A stretch of DNA of 64,000 bases from Nitrincola alkalilacustris (lineage in GTDB: Bacteria > Pseudomonadota > Gammaproteobacteria > Pseudomonadales > Balneatricaceae): contig NZ_WBOM01000011.1 of assembly GCF_008973755.1 (NCBI RefSeq), positions 1 through 64,000 of the forward strand, in the 5' to 3' direction. Positions within the stretch are counted from its first letter, which is position 1, and every line of letters starts with the position of its first letter. Below, one piece after another: positions 29,565 to 39,085 of the stretch. A program made the position numbers and the translations under genes. Under the pieces are notes generated by a model, which did not search any database, was not told where the DNA came from, and worked only from the letters and a program-made list of their open reading frames with translations.

Positions 29565-30143
29565 TTAACGGAAGCGTGCGTGGTACTCCGGGTTCGGTTG
29601 CATCTCTACCGCACTGGCGATCCGGTTGGTCATATTGTAAAAACCGACAATATTGGCGATATCCCAGATGGTCCGGTCATCGAATCCAGCCTGACGCAGT
29701 GCTTCGCGATCGCTCTCGATGATGGCATCGGGTGACTGGGTCAGTTTGCAGGCAAAGTCCAGCATGGCGCGTTGACGTGCATCAAGCTCTGCTGTTCTGT
29801 AGTTCATGACCAGTTGCTCGCCGAGCATCGGATTGCCGGAATATTCACGCACGGCGGCGCCATGAGCGGTCAGGCAGTAGAAGCATTTGTTCTCGGAGGA
29901 GACCACCACGGCGATCATCTCCCGCTCAAGCGGGGTCAAAACGCTCTCGCCAAACATCAGCTCATTATAAAAGCGCGTGAACACCTCAAACTGAGCCAGA
30001 TTCTGGCTATAGGATTTGAGCACATTGGGGATCATGCCGAGCTTTTCATCACACTTGGCAAAGTACTTCTGCACATTCTCCGGCAGATCAGTAGTCTGCG
30101 GGATGCGTAGGTCGAGTGCTGTAATCCGTTCTGACTGTGACAT
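29565..30143 (-). CDS. AhpD-like (carboxymuconolactone decarboxylase family) peroxidase-related protein
   Basis: The 192-residue protein carries the AhpD-type redox motif KCFYCLTAHGAAVR with two Cys spaced by two residues and the following His. The tail reads FDDRTIWDIANIVGFYNMTN, as in the peroxidase-related CMD family. It is expected to act on peroxides or as a thiol-disulfide partner. The start is the ATG giving MSQSERITAL, with GGAG six bases upstream. It lies 28 bases after liuE. A link to leucine breakdown is not obvious and rests on position only. Confidence 0.82.
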   Translation of the reverse strand: MSQSERITALDLRIPQTTDLPENVQKYFAKCDEKLGMIPNVLKSYSQNLAQFEVFTRFYNELMFGESVLTPLEREMIAVVVSSENKCFYCLTAHGAAVREYSGNPMLGEQLVMNYRTAELDARQRAMLDFACKLTQSPDAIIESDREALRQAGFDDRTIWDIANIVGFYNMTNRIASAVEMQPNPEYHARFR

Positions 30144-30171
30144 CAGTTGCTCCATATCTTATTTGCTTGAG

Positions 30172-31077
30172 TTAGATTTTCTCACCCAGTGCCTGAGCGA
30201 CCTTTGAGCCGTTATGTCGGCCCAGCTGGCGTGTGATCCAGTAGCCGGTGTTGACCAGCTGCTGCAGATCGACACCGGTCTGAATGCCCAACCCCTGCAG
30301 CAGATAGATCACATCTTCGCTGGCGACATTGCCGGAGGCACCTTTTGCATAGGGGCAACCACCAAGGCCGGCCACGGAGGCATCGACCACACTGATACCC
30401 TCTTCCAGCACAGCATAAAGGTTGGAAAGTGCCTGACCGTAAGTGTCATGGAAATGAGCGGCCAGCTTTTCAACCGGAATCTCCCGCGTCACGGCTTCCA
30501 GCATCCGCTTGGCTTTCAGGGGGGTGCCGACACCGATGGTGTCACCCAGTGAGATCTCATAGCAGCCCATATCGAGCAATTCACGTGCGACGCTTGCGAC
30601 CTGAGCTGGTGCTATCTCGCCCTGATAGGGACAGCCGAGTACGGTGGAAACATAACCACGCACTCGTATCCCCTGAGCCTTGGCTGCTTCAATCACCGGC
30701 ACGAAACGCTCCAGACTTTCGGCGATGGAGCAGTTGATGTTCTTCTGGGTGAAGGCTTCGGAGGCGGCACTGAAAACTGCCACCTCATCAGCCTGTGCAG
30801 CGATCGCTCCCTCAACCCCTTTCAAATTGGGAGTGAGAGCGGAGTACACCACACCGGATTTGCGCTCAATACCTGCCATCACCTCTGCAGCATCCCCCAT
30901 CTGGGGAACCCACTTGGGTGATACAAAGCTGGCGGCCTCGATATGGGTCAGGCCACAGGCACTCAGGCGGTTGATCAGTTCAACCTTGATATCGGTCGCA
31001 ATCACCGGGCCTGCTTCGTTCTGCAGGCCATCGCGTGGGCTCATTTCAAACAGGCGTACCTGAGTCGGAAAAGCCAT
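30172..31077 (-). CDS. liuE: Hydroxymethylglutaryl-CoA lyase
   Basis: The lyase splits HMG-CoA to acetoacetate and acetyl-CoA, the last step of leucine breakdown. The 301-residue protein shows [15 protein letters not shown] near the start (substrate and metal site), [25 protein letters not shown] and the flexible Cys loop [19 protein letters not shown]. It begins in a one-base overlap with the liuD stop (TAATG), so translation is probably coupled. Confidence 0.95.
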   Translation of the reverse strand: MAFPTQVRLFEMSPRDGLQNEAGPVIATDIKVELINRLSACGLTHIEAASFVSPKWVPQMGDAAEVMAGIERKSGVVYSALTPNLKGVEGAIAAQADEVAVFSAASEAFTQKNINCSIAESLERFVPVIEAAKAQGIRVRGYVSTVLGCPYQGEIAPAQVASVARELLDMGCYEISLGDTIGVGTPLKAKRMLEAVTREIPVEKLAAHFHDTYGQALSNLYAVLEEGISVVDASVAGLGGCPYAKGASGNVASEDVIYLLQGLGIQTGVDLQQLVNTGYWITRQLGRHNGSKVAQALGEKI

Positions 31078-33086
31078 TACTTTTCCTCCTCTTTATTCTC
31101 TGCTTCGTCATGAACAGTCACGGCAATCAGCTCTGCACCCTCTGCAACCATGTCACCCTCCAGGAAGTAGATCTCGCTCACCACACCTGCCTTGGGTGCC
31201 TTGATCGCATGCTCCATCTTCATCGCTTCCATGATGACAAGGGTCTGTCCGGCTTTCACGTCATCGCCTGTTTTCACCATCACGGCAACAACGGCACCGT
31301 TCATCGGTGCCTGCAGGCTACCCTCTGCTGCCTGATCCTGACTGCCGAAATCTTCATAATGCAGGGTGCAGACAAAGTTCTCGCCTTCATGGAACAGAGT
31401 CAGTTGATTGTCGTGCACATGGCCGTGAACACTCATGCGGTGGCCGTTGATGACAGCCTGCAGGTGATCGTCCTGGAGTGACGCATTCAGGTCATAGACG
31501 CTGCCACCGACACAGACCTGATAACCCTGATCACGCTCCAGAATCTTCAGATCGTGCAGGGTTTCACCAACCATCAACTGCATCGGTCTGGCGTACTGGG
31601 AGTTCATGCGCCAGCTGTTCTGGCGGCCGAAGGGCGACCAGGGATCATTGCTGCGCTGTGTTTGTGCCTTGCTTTTCTGCAGGAAGAATCCAGCCGCCAA
31701 TACCAGCGCCCGATGTGGGTCGAGGCGGGGTGTCGGGAAGAGCAGGGCTTCATGCTTGGTGATGAAGCCGGTATCCAGTTGCTCTTCGCGGAAGGGCTGG
31801 GCATCGGCCAGTGCATGCAGGAAGCGGATGTTGTTTTTAACACCGCTGATGCGATAGTGCTCCAGCGCCTGTACCATGCGATTGATCGCCTGTTCGCGGC
31901 TGTCGTCCCAGACAATCAGTTTCGCGATCATCGGGTCATAATGGATACTGACCTCGTCACCCTCAACCACGCCGGTGTCGACCCGCACATGAGCGCTTTC
32001 ATCCGGGGTGCGCAGATAACGCAGGGTACCGGTGGCGGGCAGAAAATCATTGTCCGGGTCTTCTGCATAGACACGTACTTCCAGCGCATGACCGCGAATA
32101 CGGATCTGTTCCTGCAGCAGCGGCAGTGGTTCACCGAAGGCGATGCGCAGCTGCCACTCCACCAGGTCCTGACCTGTAATCATCTCGGTGACCGGGTGCT
32201 CCACCTGCAGGCGGGTATTCATCTCCATGAAGAAGAAAGAGCCATCGACATCGTAGAGGAACTCGACCGTGCCAGCGCCGACATAGTCGATCGCCTGGGC
32301 TGCACGGACCGCTGCTTCACCCATCGCCTTGCGCGTGGCATCCGACAGGCCAGGTGCCGGTGCTTCCTCCAGTACCTTCTGATGGCGGCGCTGCACCGAG
32401 CAGTCGCGCTCAGCCAGATAGACGCCATTGCCATGCGCATCGCAGAACACCTGGATCTCGACATGGCGTGGCTGGGTCAGGTAGCGCTCAATCAGCATGT
32501 CAGGGTTGCCAAAGGCATTTTTCGCCTCGCGCTGAGCGGCTGCCAGTGCAGCGTCAAACTCATCCAGCGACTCAACCACACGCATCCCTTTACCGCCGCC
32601 ACCGGCAACTGCTTTGAGCAGCAGGGGCAGACCGCATTTTTCAGCCTCCTTGCGCAGCAGTTCAGGTGACTGATCGGCACCGTGATAGCCGGGTACCAGG
32701 GGTACACCGGCATCCTGCATGATCGACTTGGCCGCTGACTTGGAACCCATCGCCGCGATAGCGGAGGAGGGTGGGCCAATAAAGACGATATTGTTATCAG
32801 CACAGGCCTGTGCAAAATCGGTATTCTCCGACAGGAAGCCATAGCCCGGATGGATCGCCTGAGCACCGCTCTGTTTTGCGATCTCGATGATCTTGTCGAT
32901 ACGCAGGTAGCTTTCATTGCTGGGAGCTGGCCCCAGCAGAAAGGCTTCATCCGCCATGGCTACGTGACGGGCATTGCGATCCGCCTCGGAATAGACTGCC
33001 ACGCAGCGGACGCCCAGCCTGTGTGCGGTCTGGATGACCCGGCAGGCGATCTCACCACGGTTGGCTATCAGAATTTTACTGAACAT
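31077..33086 (-). CDS. liuD: Methylcrotonyl-CoA carboxylase, biotin-carrying alpha subunit
   Basis: This 669-residue subunit carboxylates biotin and carries it to the beta subunit for conversion of 3-methylcrotonyl-CoA to 3-methylglutaconyl-CoA. It has the biotin carboxylase domain ([15 protein letters not shown] at the start, the GGGGKGMR glycine loop, [17 protein letters not shown]), a middle linking region and a C-terminal biotinyl domain with the target lysine in [13 protein letters not shown]. Its start overlaps the end of liuC by 11 bases. Confidence 0.96.
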   Translation of the reverse strand: MFSKILIANRGEIACRVIQTAHRLGVRCVAVYSEADRNARHVAMADEAFLLGPAPSNESYLRIDKIIEIAKQSGAQAIHPGYGFLSENTDFAQACADNNIVFIGPPSSAIAAMGSKSAAKSIMQDAGVPLVPGYHGADQSPELLRKEAEKCGLPLLLKAVAGGGGKGMRVVESLDEFDAALAAAQREAKNAFGNPDMLIERYLTQPRHVEIQVFCDAHGNGVYLAERDCSVQRRHQKVLEEAPAPGLSDATRKAMGEAAVRAAQAIDYVGAGTVEFLYDVDGSFFFMEMNTRLQVEHPVTEMITGQDLVEWQLRIAFGEPLPLLQEQIRIRGHALEVRVYAEDPDNDFLPATGTLRYLRTPDESAHVRVDTGVVEGDEVSIHYDPMIAKLIVWDDSREQAINRMVQALEHYRISGVKNNIRFLHALADAQPFREEQLDTGFITKHEALLFPTPRLDPHRALVLAAGFFLQKSKAQTQRSNDPWSPFGRQNSWRMNSQYARPMQLMVGETLHDLKILERDQGYQVCVGGSVYDLNASLQDDHLQAVINGHRMSVHGHVHDNQLTLFHEGENFVCTLHYEDFGSQDQAAEGSLQAPMNGAVVAVMVKTGDDVKAGQTLVIMEAMKMEHAIKAPKAGVVSEIYFLEGDMVAEGAELIAVTVHDEAENKEEEK

Positions 33087-33894
33087 GGTTATCTGTCTCC
33101 TGGATCCAGTTAGGCTGGCGCTTGTTCAGGAATGCGCTCAGGCCCTCCTGTCCCTCTTCACTGACGCGAATATCGGCGATACGGCGTGCGGTATCATCGA
33201 TCACCTCGTCAGTGATCACTTTATGGCTGACCGCATGGATCAGTGATTTGGCTGCCTGCATCGCGCAGGGGCTGTTCTTGCTCATCACGTCGATATAGCG
33301 TTGGCAGGCGTCGTCCAGCAGTGCATTGTCTGCGACCACTTCATGCACCAGGCCGAACTGCTGCGCCTCACGTGCCGAGAAGGGCTCCGCCGTGACGAAA
33401 TAGCGCCGCGCCTGACGCTCGCCGATGGCGCGCACAACATAGGGGCTGATCACGGCAGGTATCAGACCGATACGCACTTCACTGAGGCAAAACTGACTCT
33501 GCTCGCTGGCGATCACGATATCGCAGCAGGCTGCAAGGCCCACGGCACCACCATAGGCAGCACCCTGAACCAGAGCGATGGTCGGTTTGCTGAGATGGTT
33601 CAGGCGCTCCATCAGCTTCGCCAGATGGCCAGCATCTTCCAGGTTGTCCTGATGGCTGTTCTGCGCCATGCGCTTCATCCAGCCGAGATCAGCCCCTGCT
33701 GAGAAGCTGCGACCGTTGGAGCGCAGCACCAGAACGCGAATAGTATTATCCTGCTCAGCCTCTTCCAGTCGGCTGATCAGAGACTGGATGATGGTGTCAT
33801 CAAAAGCGTTGTGCTTATCCGGGCGGTTCAGGATCAGCTCGGCAACCCCATTCGGGTTGCGCGCGAGCAGGACCACTTCTGTTTTATCACTCAT
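33076..33894 (-). CDS. liuC: Methylglutaconyl-CoA hydratase
   Basis: This crotonase-fold enzyme hydrates 3-methylglutaconyl-CoA to HMG-CoA. Of 272 residues, it has the oxyanion-hole segments FSAGADLGWMKRMA and VQGAAYGGAVGLAACCDIVI, and FCLSEVRIGLIPAVISPYV with the catalytic Glu. The GADLGWM form is typical of LiuC and not of generic enoyl-CoA hydratases. It is the third gene after liuA and liuB, with a 12-base gap from liuB. Confidence 0.93.
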   Translation of the reverse strand: MSDKTEVVLLARNPNGVAELILNRPDKHNAFDDTIIQSLISRLEEAEQDNTIRVLVLRSNGRSFSAGADLGWMKRMAQNSHQDNLEDAGHLAKLMERLNHLSKPTIALVQGAAYGGAVGLAACCDIVIASEQSQFCLSEVRIGLIPAVISPYVVRAIGERQARRYFVTAEPFSAREAQQFGLVHEVVADNALLDDACQRYIDVMSKNSPCAMQAAKSLIHAVSHKVITDEVIDDTARRIADIRVSEEGQEGLSAFLNKRQPNWIQETDNHVQ

Positions 33895-33906
33895 GGCTGT
33901 CTCCGA

Positions 33907-35514
33907 TTACATTCTGAACACGCCGAAACGGGTTTCCGTCACGGGTCGGTTCAGTGTGGCTGACAGGCCCATGCCGATCACTTCACGCGTCTGGATGGGG
34001 TCGATAACACCGTCATCCCACAGGCGCGCACTGGCGTAATAGGGGTGACCCTGATGCTCGTAGGTATCGATGATCGGTTGTTTGTAGCTGGCTTCATCCT
34101 CCTTTGACCACTCCTTGCCAGTGCGCTCAAGGCCTTCGCGTTTGACGGTTGCCATCACGCCGGCTGCCTGCTCACCACCCATCACCGAGATGCGGGCATT
34201 AGGCCACATCCACAGGAAGTCAGGGTTGTAAGCGCGACCGCACATGCCATAGTTGCCGGCACCGAAGCTGCCACCGATCAGGACGGTCAGCTTGGGCACA
34301 TTGGCACAGGCGACGGCCATCACCATCTTGGCACCGTGCTTGGCGATACCTTCCGATTCATATTTGCGACCGACCATGAAGCCGGTGATGTTCTGCAGGA
34401 ACAGCAGGGGGATATTGCGCTGACAGCAGAGCTCTATGAAGTGGGCGCCTTTCTGTGCGGATTCGCCGAACAAAATGCCATTATTGGCGATGATGCCGAC
34501 AGGATATCCGTAGATATGCGCAAATCCGGTGACCAGTGTCTGGCCGTAGAGTTTCTTGAACTCATCGAATTCGGAGCCATCCACGATGCGGGCGATGATC
34601 TCGCGCACATCATAGGGCTTGCGCAGATCAGTGCCGACGATACCGTAGATATCCTCGGCACTGAGGCGCGGTTCAACCGGCGCCACAATATCCAGCTCGA
34701 CTTTTTTGCGGCGATTCAGGTTGGCGATGCAACTGCGAGCAATCTGCAATGCATGCAGGTCGTTCTCGGCATAGTGATCGGCAACACCGGACACCTTGCA
34801 GTGCACATCGGCACCGCCAAGCTCTTCGGCACTGACCACCTCGCCGGTAGCGGCTTTCACCAGCGGAGGCCCCGCGAGGAAGATAGTGCCCTGATTACGA
34901 ACGATGATTGATTCATCCGCCATCGCCGGCACATAGGCACCACCTGCAGTACACAGGCCCATCACCACGGCGATCTGAGGGATCCCCTTGGAGGACATGC
35001 GTGCCTGATTGTAGAAAATACGGCCGAAATGATCGCGATCGGGGAACACCTCATCCTGACGGGGCAGGTTGGCGCCGCCGGAATCGACCAGATAGATGCA
35101 CGGCAGATGGTTCTGCTCGGCGATCTCCTGAGCGCGCAGATGTTTCTTCACTGTCAGCGGGTAATAGGAGCCCCCTTTAACAGTCGCATCGTTGGCAACA
35201 ATCATGCACTCGATACCGGACACACGACCGATACCGGTGATGATACCGGCAGCCGGGACATCCTCACCGTAGACATTGTAGGCAGCCATCTGCGACAGCT
35301 CGAGGAAGGGTGATCCTTCGTCGAGCAGGCGGTTGATACGCTCACGTGGCAGCAGTTTTCCGCGTGCCAGGTGGCGCTCCTGATAGCTGGGGCCACCGCC
35401 TTGTTCGATGGTGGCGACTTTATCACGCAGGTCGGCAACCGCACTGGCCATCGACTCATGGTTGGCCCGAAACTCATCGGACCGGGTGTTGATCTTGCTC
35501 TGCAATATCGTCAT
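33907..35514 (-). CDS. liuB: Methylcrotonyl-CoA carboxylase, carboxyltransferase beta subunit
   Basis: The beta subunit transfers the carboxyl group from biotin to 3-methylcrotonyl-CoA. Its 535 residues include [20 protein letters not shown] near the start, [40 protein letters not shown] and [17 protein letters not shown], all characteristic of MCC/PCC beta subunits. The [10 protein letters not shown] form favours methylcrotonyl over propionyl substrate. It lies 20 bases after liuA in the same operon. Confidence 0.95.
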   Translation of the reverse strand: MTILQSKINTRSDEFRANHESMASAVADLRDKVATIEQGGGPSYQERHLARGKLLPRERINRLLDEGSPFLELSQMAAYNVYGEDVPAAGIITGIGRVSGIECMIVANDATVKGGSYYPLTVKKHLRAQEIAEQNHLPCIYLVDSGGANLPRQDEVFPDRDHFGRIFYNQARMSSKGIPQIAVVMGLCTAGGAYVPAMADESIIVRNQGTIFLAGPPLVKAATGEVVSAEELGGADVHCKVSGVADHYAENDLHALQIARSCIANLNRRKKVELDIVAPVEPRLSAEDIYGIVGTDLRKPYDVREIIARIVDGSEFDEFKKLYGQTLVTGFAHIYGYPVGIIANNGILFGESAQKGAHFIELCCQRNIPLLFLQNITGFMVGRKYESEGIAKHGAKMVMAVACANVPKLTVLIGGSFGAGNYGMCGRAYNPDFLWMWPNARISVMGGEQAAGVMATVKREGLERTGKEWSKEDEASYKQPIIDTYEHQGHPYYASARLWDDGVIDPIQTREVIGMGLSATLNRPVTETRFGVFRM

Positions 35515-35535
35515 GGGCAGCTCCTGATATCCGAA

Positions 35536-36708
35536 TTATTTGTTGAGGAACAGCTCACGGCCGATCAGCATACGACGAATCTCGGAGGTGCCGGCGCCGA
35601 TCTCATACAGCTTGGCATCACGCAGCAGGCGGCCTGTCGGGTATTCATTGATATAGCCGTTACCACCGAGCAGCTGGATGGAGTCCAGCGCGATCTGGGT
35701 GGCCATCTCGGCTGAGTAGAGGATCGCTCCTGCTGCATCCTTACGTGTGGTATCACCGCGATCAGCTGCCATGGCCACCATATAGACATAGGAGCGGGCC
35801 GCATTCATGCGCGTGTACATATCAGCAATCTTGCCCTGAACCAGTTCGAACTCGCCGATCGCCTGACCAAACTGCTTGCGGTCGCGAATGTAGGGAACAG
35901 CTATATCCATCGCTGCCTGCATGATGCCCAGAGGACCACCAGACAGGACCAGGCGCTCATAGTCCAGACCGCTCATGAGTACGCGAACGCCGCCATGGAG
36001 CTGACCCAGAATGTTCTCTTTAGGCACCTTGCAATCCTGGAACACCAGTTCGCAGGTGTTGGAGCCGCGCATACCGAGCTTGTCCAGCTTCTGGGCCTGG
36101 GTGAAGCCTTCAGTGTCACGCTCGACGATAAAAGCCGTGATCCCTTTGGGGCCGGCATTCACATCTGTTTTGGCATAGATGACATAGACATTGGCATCAG
36201 GGCCGTTGGTGATCCACATCTTGTTGCCGTTCAGCACATAGTGGTCACCGGCATCACGGGCCGACAGTTTCATCGATACTACATCGGAGCCGGCATTCGG
36301 TTCAGACATAGCCAGTGCACCGATATGTTCACCGCTGAGCAGCTTCGGCAGATATTTTTGCTTCTGCTCTTCAGAGCCGTTCTTATGGATCTGGTTAACA
36401 CAAAGGTTGGAGTGAGCGCCGTAGGACAGGCCGACGGATGCAGACGCACGGCTGATCTCTTCCATCGCAATCACATGTGCCAGATAACCCATATCGACAC
36501 CGCCGTACTCCTCCTTGACGGTGATACCCAGCAAGCCCATGTCGCCAAACTTGCGCCACAGATCATTAGGGAACAGGTTGTCGCGATCTATCGCTTCGGC
36601 ACGTGGCGCAATTTCATTGGCAGCAAAACTGTTGACCTGCTCACGCAGCATGTCGATGGTTTCGCCCAGGCCGAAGTTCAGTTCAGAGTATTGAGAGATC
36701 ATGTCCAT
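35536..36708 (-). CDS. liuA: Isovaleryl-CoA dehydrogenase
   Basis: The enzyme oxidises isovaleryl-CoA to 3-methylcrotonyl-CoA with FAD and passes electrons to ETF. The catalytic Glu is at the isovaleryl-type position, Glu251 in [14 protein letters not shown], and not in the C-terminal position of most acyl-CoA dehydrogenases. [15 protein letters not shown] and [20 protein letters not shown] are also present. AAAGG is too close to the ATG at 36708; the second ATG (36702, [10 protein letters not shown]) has eight bases and may be the true start. It follows liuR by eight bases. Confidence 0.95.
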   Translation of the reverse strand: MDMISQYSELNFGLGETIDMLREQVNSFAANEIAPRAEAIDRDNLFPNDLWRKFGDMGLLGITVKEEYGGVDMGYLAHVIAMEEISRASASVGLSYGAHSNLCVNQIHKNGSEEQKQKYLPKLLSGEHIGALAMSEPNAGSDVVSMKLSARDAGDHYVLNGNKMWITNGPDANVYVIYAKTDVNAGPKGITAFIVERDTEGFTQAQKLDKLGMRGSNTCELVFQDCKVPKENILGQLHGGVRVLMSGLDYERLVLSGGPLGIMQAAMDIAVPYIRDRKQFGQAIGEFELVQGKIADMYTRMNAARSYVYMVAMAADRGDTTRKDAAGAILYSAEMATQIALDSIQLLGGNGYINEYPTGRLLRDAKLYEIGAGTSEIRRMLIGRELFLNK

Positions 36709-36716
36709 TACCTTTG

Positions 36717-37154
36717 TTATAGCTGTTCAAGTGGCTGCTGATCAGCCTGCTTGTCGGAGAGCTGTTGCTGTTTCAGTTCGTTGAGTGCTTCGCGACAGCG
36801 CATCTCGGCACTGTCTAGCTCCAGTTGAACCATGGCGATATCTTTCATTTGTTGCTCCAGTTGCGCACGCTTGCTGTCAACTGTAGCCAACATCAGTTTG
36901 AGCTGCTTTTCGCTGCCGACGAGGGTTTCATCCCACAGGTCGAACAGTTCGCGCGTTTCTGCCAGAGAAAAGCCCAGGCGCTTGCCGCGCAGGATCAGTT
37001 TCAACCTGACGCGATCTTTTGAGCTGTAGATACGTGTCTGCCCGCGGCGTGTGGGTTTCAGCAGCCCCTGATCTTCATAAAAGCGGATGCTGCGAGTGGT
37101 GACGTCAAACTCGCTGGCAAGCTCGCTGATGGAAAAGGATTTCTTTTTATTCAT
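36717..37154 (-). CDS. liuR: MerR-family regulator LiuR
   Basis: The 145-residue regulator has an N-terminal MerR helix-turn-helix ([20 protein letters not shown]), the wing ([18 protein letters not shown]) and a long C-terminal coiled coil (about 80-130). It lacks the cysteines of metal-sensing MerR proteins, which fits the LiuR group that controls leucine/isovalerate genes. It is the first gene of liuRABCDE. LiuR-type palindromes lie upstream at 37206 and 37384 and before mmsA at 45871. Confidence 0.9.
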   Translation of the reverse strand: MNKKKSFSISELASEFDVTTRSIRFYEDQGLLKPTRRGQTRIYSSKDRVRLKLILRGKRLGFSLAETRELFDLWDETLVGSEKQLKLMLATVDSKRAQLEQQMKDIAMVQLELDSAEMRCREALNELKQQQLSDKQADQQPLEQL

Positions 37155-37205
37155 GGGTCTTATTCATGGATAGCACCTGGATTGTTGAAATCAGGTTAAT
37201 CAAAG

Positions 37206-37222
37206 TTGACGTTAACGTAAAG
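37206..37222. promoter_or_regulatory. LiuR-type box 1 (liuR side)
   Basis: TTGACGTTAACGTAAAG is a near-perfect palindrome centred on ACGTTAACGT and matches the general form of LiuR sites known in gammaproteobacteria. It lies 52 bases upstream of the liuR start. Confidence 0.75.
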
Positions 37223-37339
37223 TGAAAAATAAAAAAATATCCTCACTTAAAGAAGTGCTAATTTTATTTTAATTATTTGAATTTAAAGTATAAATCTACT
37301 ATTTTGTGGTGTTTGTGATGGGTATATTAGACTAAAGTA

Positions 37340-37357
37340 GTAGTTGTAATCCCTTAG
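37340..37357 (+). promoter_or_regulatory. Shared operator-like element, site 3 (livG promoter, weak)
   Basis: GTAGTTGTAATCCCTTAG shares TAG, AAT and CCCTTA with the element at 56545 (13 of 19 positions in a one-base longer alignment). It lies 96 bases before the livG start and between two LiuR-type boxes. It is the weakest of the six sites. Confidence 0.35.
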
Positions 37358-37383
37358 TGGAAATTGCTAGTTTGCATCTCAGG

Positions 37384-37399
37384 CTTACGTTAAGGTAAG
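37384..37399. promoter_or_regulatory. LiuR-type box 2 (livG side)
   Basis: CTTACGTTAAGGTAAG is a palindrome with one mismatch at each arm's matching base and resembles box 1. It lies 54 bases before the livG start, so LiuR probably controls the transporter operon as well. Confidence 0.65.
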
Positions 37400-37452
37400 T
37401 CGCAAGCAGGGAATTTGCCCCTTTAACAACAATAAAAAGAGGCTTGGTATAC

Positions 37453-38226
37453 ATGAGTACAGACTACGTGCTCGAAACCCGCAATCTGGTCAAGGGTTTC
37501 AAGGGTTTTATTGCAGTCGATGATGTCAATCTATCGATTCAGCGTGGCCATATACATGCTCTGATCGGTCCTAATGGGGCGGGCAAGACCACTGTATTCA
37601 ATCTTCTGACCAAGTTTCTGACCCCTACATCAGGACAGATACTGTTCAATGGTACTGATATCACCTCTATGAAAGCGGCAGCGATTGCCCGCAAGGGTAT
37701 CGTACGCTCCTTTCAGATCTCGGCTGTGTTTCCACATATGACCGCAATTGAAAATGTGCGCGTGGCACTTCAGCGTTTTGAGGGTCACAGCTTCCATTTC
37801 TGGAAATCTCAGAAAGTGCTTAACAGCCTGAATGAGCGAGCCTATGAGTTGCTCAAGTCTGTGGGGCTGGAGGAGTATGCCAATACGCAGACGGTTGAGT
37901 TGTCCTATGGCCGCAAACGGGCGCTTGAATTGGCTACCACCCTGGCAATGGAGCCGGAGCTGATGCTGCTGGATGAGCCGACTCAGGGTATGGGGCATGA
38001 GGATGTTGATCGAGTGGTGGAGCTTATTCGCCAGGCGGCAGTGGGGCGAACTGTGCTGATGGTTGAGCATAACCTGGGCGTCGTCAGCAAGCTCTGTGAC
38101 CGAATCACCGTGCTCTCACGCGGTGCTGTCCTGACTGAAGGCGATTACAAAACGGTGTCTGCCAATCCTCAGGTGCGTGAGGCCTATATGGGCAGCGAAG
38201 AAGCTGAAGTAGAGGGAGCCCACTGA
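37453..38226 (+). CDS. livG: Branched-chain amino acid ABC transporter, ATPase LivG-like
   Basis: One of two ATPases that power uptake of branched-chain amino acids. Its 257 residues show Walker A GPNGAGKTTVFNLL, signature ELSYGRKRALELATTL, where LSYG replaces LSGG, as is common in LivG, and Walker B MLLDEPTQGM. The start is the ATG at 37453 (MSTDYVLETRNLV), with AGAGG 10 bases upstream. It opens the operon livG-livF-livJ-livH-livM and is divergent from liuR. Confidence 0.9.
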   Translation: MSTDYVLETRNLVKGFKGFIAVDDVNLSIQRGHIHALIGPNGAGKTTVFNLLTKFLTPTSGQILFNGTDITSMKAAAIARKGIVRSFQISAVFPHMTAIENVRVALQRFEGHSFHFWKSQKVLNSLNERAYELLKSVGLEEYANTQTVELSYGRKRALELATTLAMEPELMLLDEPTQGMGHEDVDRVVELIRQAAVGRTVLMVEHNLGVVSKLCDRITVLSRGAVLTEGDYKTVSANPQVREAYMGSEEAEVEGAH

Positions 38227-38948
38227 TGACTAATGCAGTTAAACCTGATTACGAGCAGCTGCGTATCTCCGATCTGCACGCCTTCTACGGTGAGTCCCAT
38301 ATTCTGCATGGGATAGACTTGACTGTCCGCCGCGGTGAGTTGGTTACTCTGCTTGGTCGTAATGGCGCAGGGCGCAGTACAACCCTGAAGTCGATCATGA
38401 ATATGGTGGGGCGCCGAACCGGCTCCATCATGATCAACGGTAACGAGACCATTCAGACAGCTCCGCATCATATCGCACAGTTGGGTGTTGGCTACTGTCC
38501 GGAAGAGCGCGGCATTTTTGCCAGCCTGGACGTTGAGGAAAACCTGTTGTTGCCGCCCAAGGTACGCAGTGACGGTATGAGCCTGGATGAGATTTACGAC
38601 ATGTTCCCCAATTTGTATGAGCGCAGGCGCAGCCAGGGAACACGCTTGTCGGGTGGTGAGCAACAGATGCTGGCGATGGCCCGCATCCTGCGCACGGGTG
38701 CAAACATGCTCTTGCTGGATGAGATCACAGAGGGTCTTGCTCCGGTTATCGTGCAAAAACTGGCAGAGGTGCTGATGCGATTGAAGGCCAAGGGGCTGAC
38801 GATTGTATTGGTGGAGCAGAACTTCCGTTTTGCGGCTCCGCTGGCAGACCGACACTATCTAATGGAGCATGGTCAGATAGTGCATGAGATTGGAGCCAAT
38901 GAACTGGAATCCAAGAAAGACCTACTGAACACCTATCTGGGTGTTTAG
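38226..38948 (+). CDS. livF: Branched-chain amino acid ABC transporter, ATPase LivF-like
   Basis: The second transporter ATPase, 240 residues. Walker A reads LLGRNGAGRSTTLK: the usual lysine is arginine, encoded by CGC. The rest is intact: GVGYCPEERGIF (Q-loop replaced by P-E-E-R as in LivF), signature RLSGGEQQMLAMARIL, Walker B MLLLDEITEGLAP and switch LVEQNFRFAAPL. An Arg in this position is known in some LivF-like proteins, so loss of activity should not be assumed. The start overlaps the livG stop (TGATG). Confidence 0.9.
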   Translation: MTNAVKPDYEQLRISDLHAFYGESHILHGIDLTVRRGELVTLLGRNGAGRSTTLKSIMNMVGRRTGSIMINGNETIQTAPHHIAQLGVGYCPEERGIFASLDVEENLLLPPKVRSDGMSLDEIYDMFPNLYERRRSQGTRLSGGEQQMLAMARILRTGANMLLLDEITEGLAPVIVQKLAEVLMRLKAKGLTIVLVEQNFRFAAPLADRHYLMEHGQIVHEIGANELESKKDLLNTYLGV

Positions 38949-38991
38949 GTGCTGGGCGGGACTCGCATGATGCGTGTGATCGTCAGAATGC

Positions 38992-39027
38992 CTGCAAGCT
39001 GACTCAGGTTTGACTGAGGGATTGCAG
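38992..39027 (+). other. Nested stem-loop between livF and livJ
   Basis: CTGCAA (38992-38997) pairs with TTGCAG (39022-39027), and inside it CTCAG (39003-39007) pairs with CTGAG (39014-39018). No T tract follows. It may set mRNA processing or stability around the binding-protein gene. Confidence 0.45.
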
Positions 39028-39085
39028 GGCTTCGCAGAGTTACCAGAAAACAAAAACAATAGCCGGTACGGCGACGGAGAAATCA

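Noticed and set aside
31554-32669. 371-codon antisense frame in liuD
   Set aside because: Shadow of the biotin carboxylase gene; no family features.
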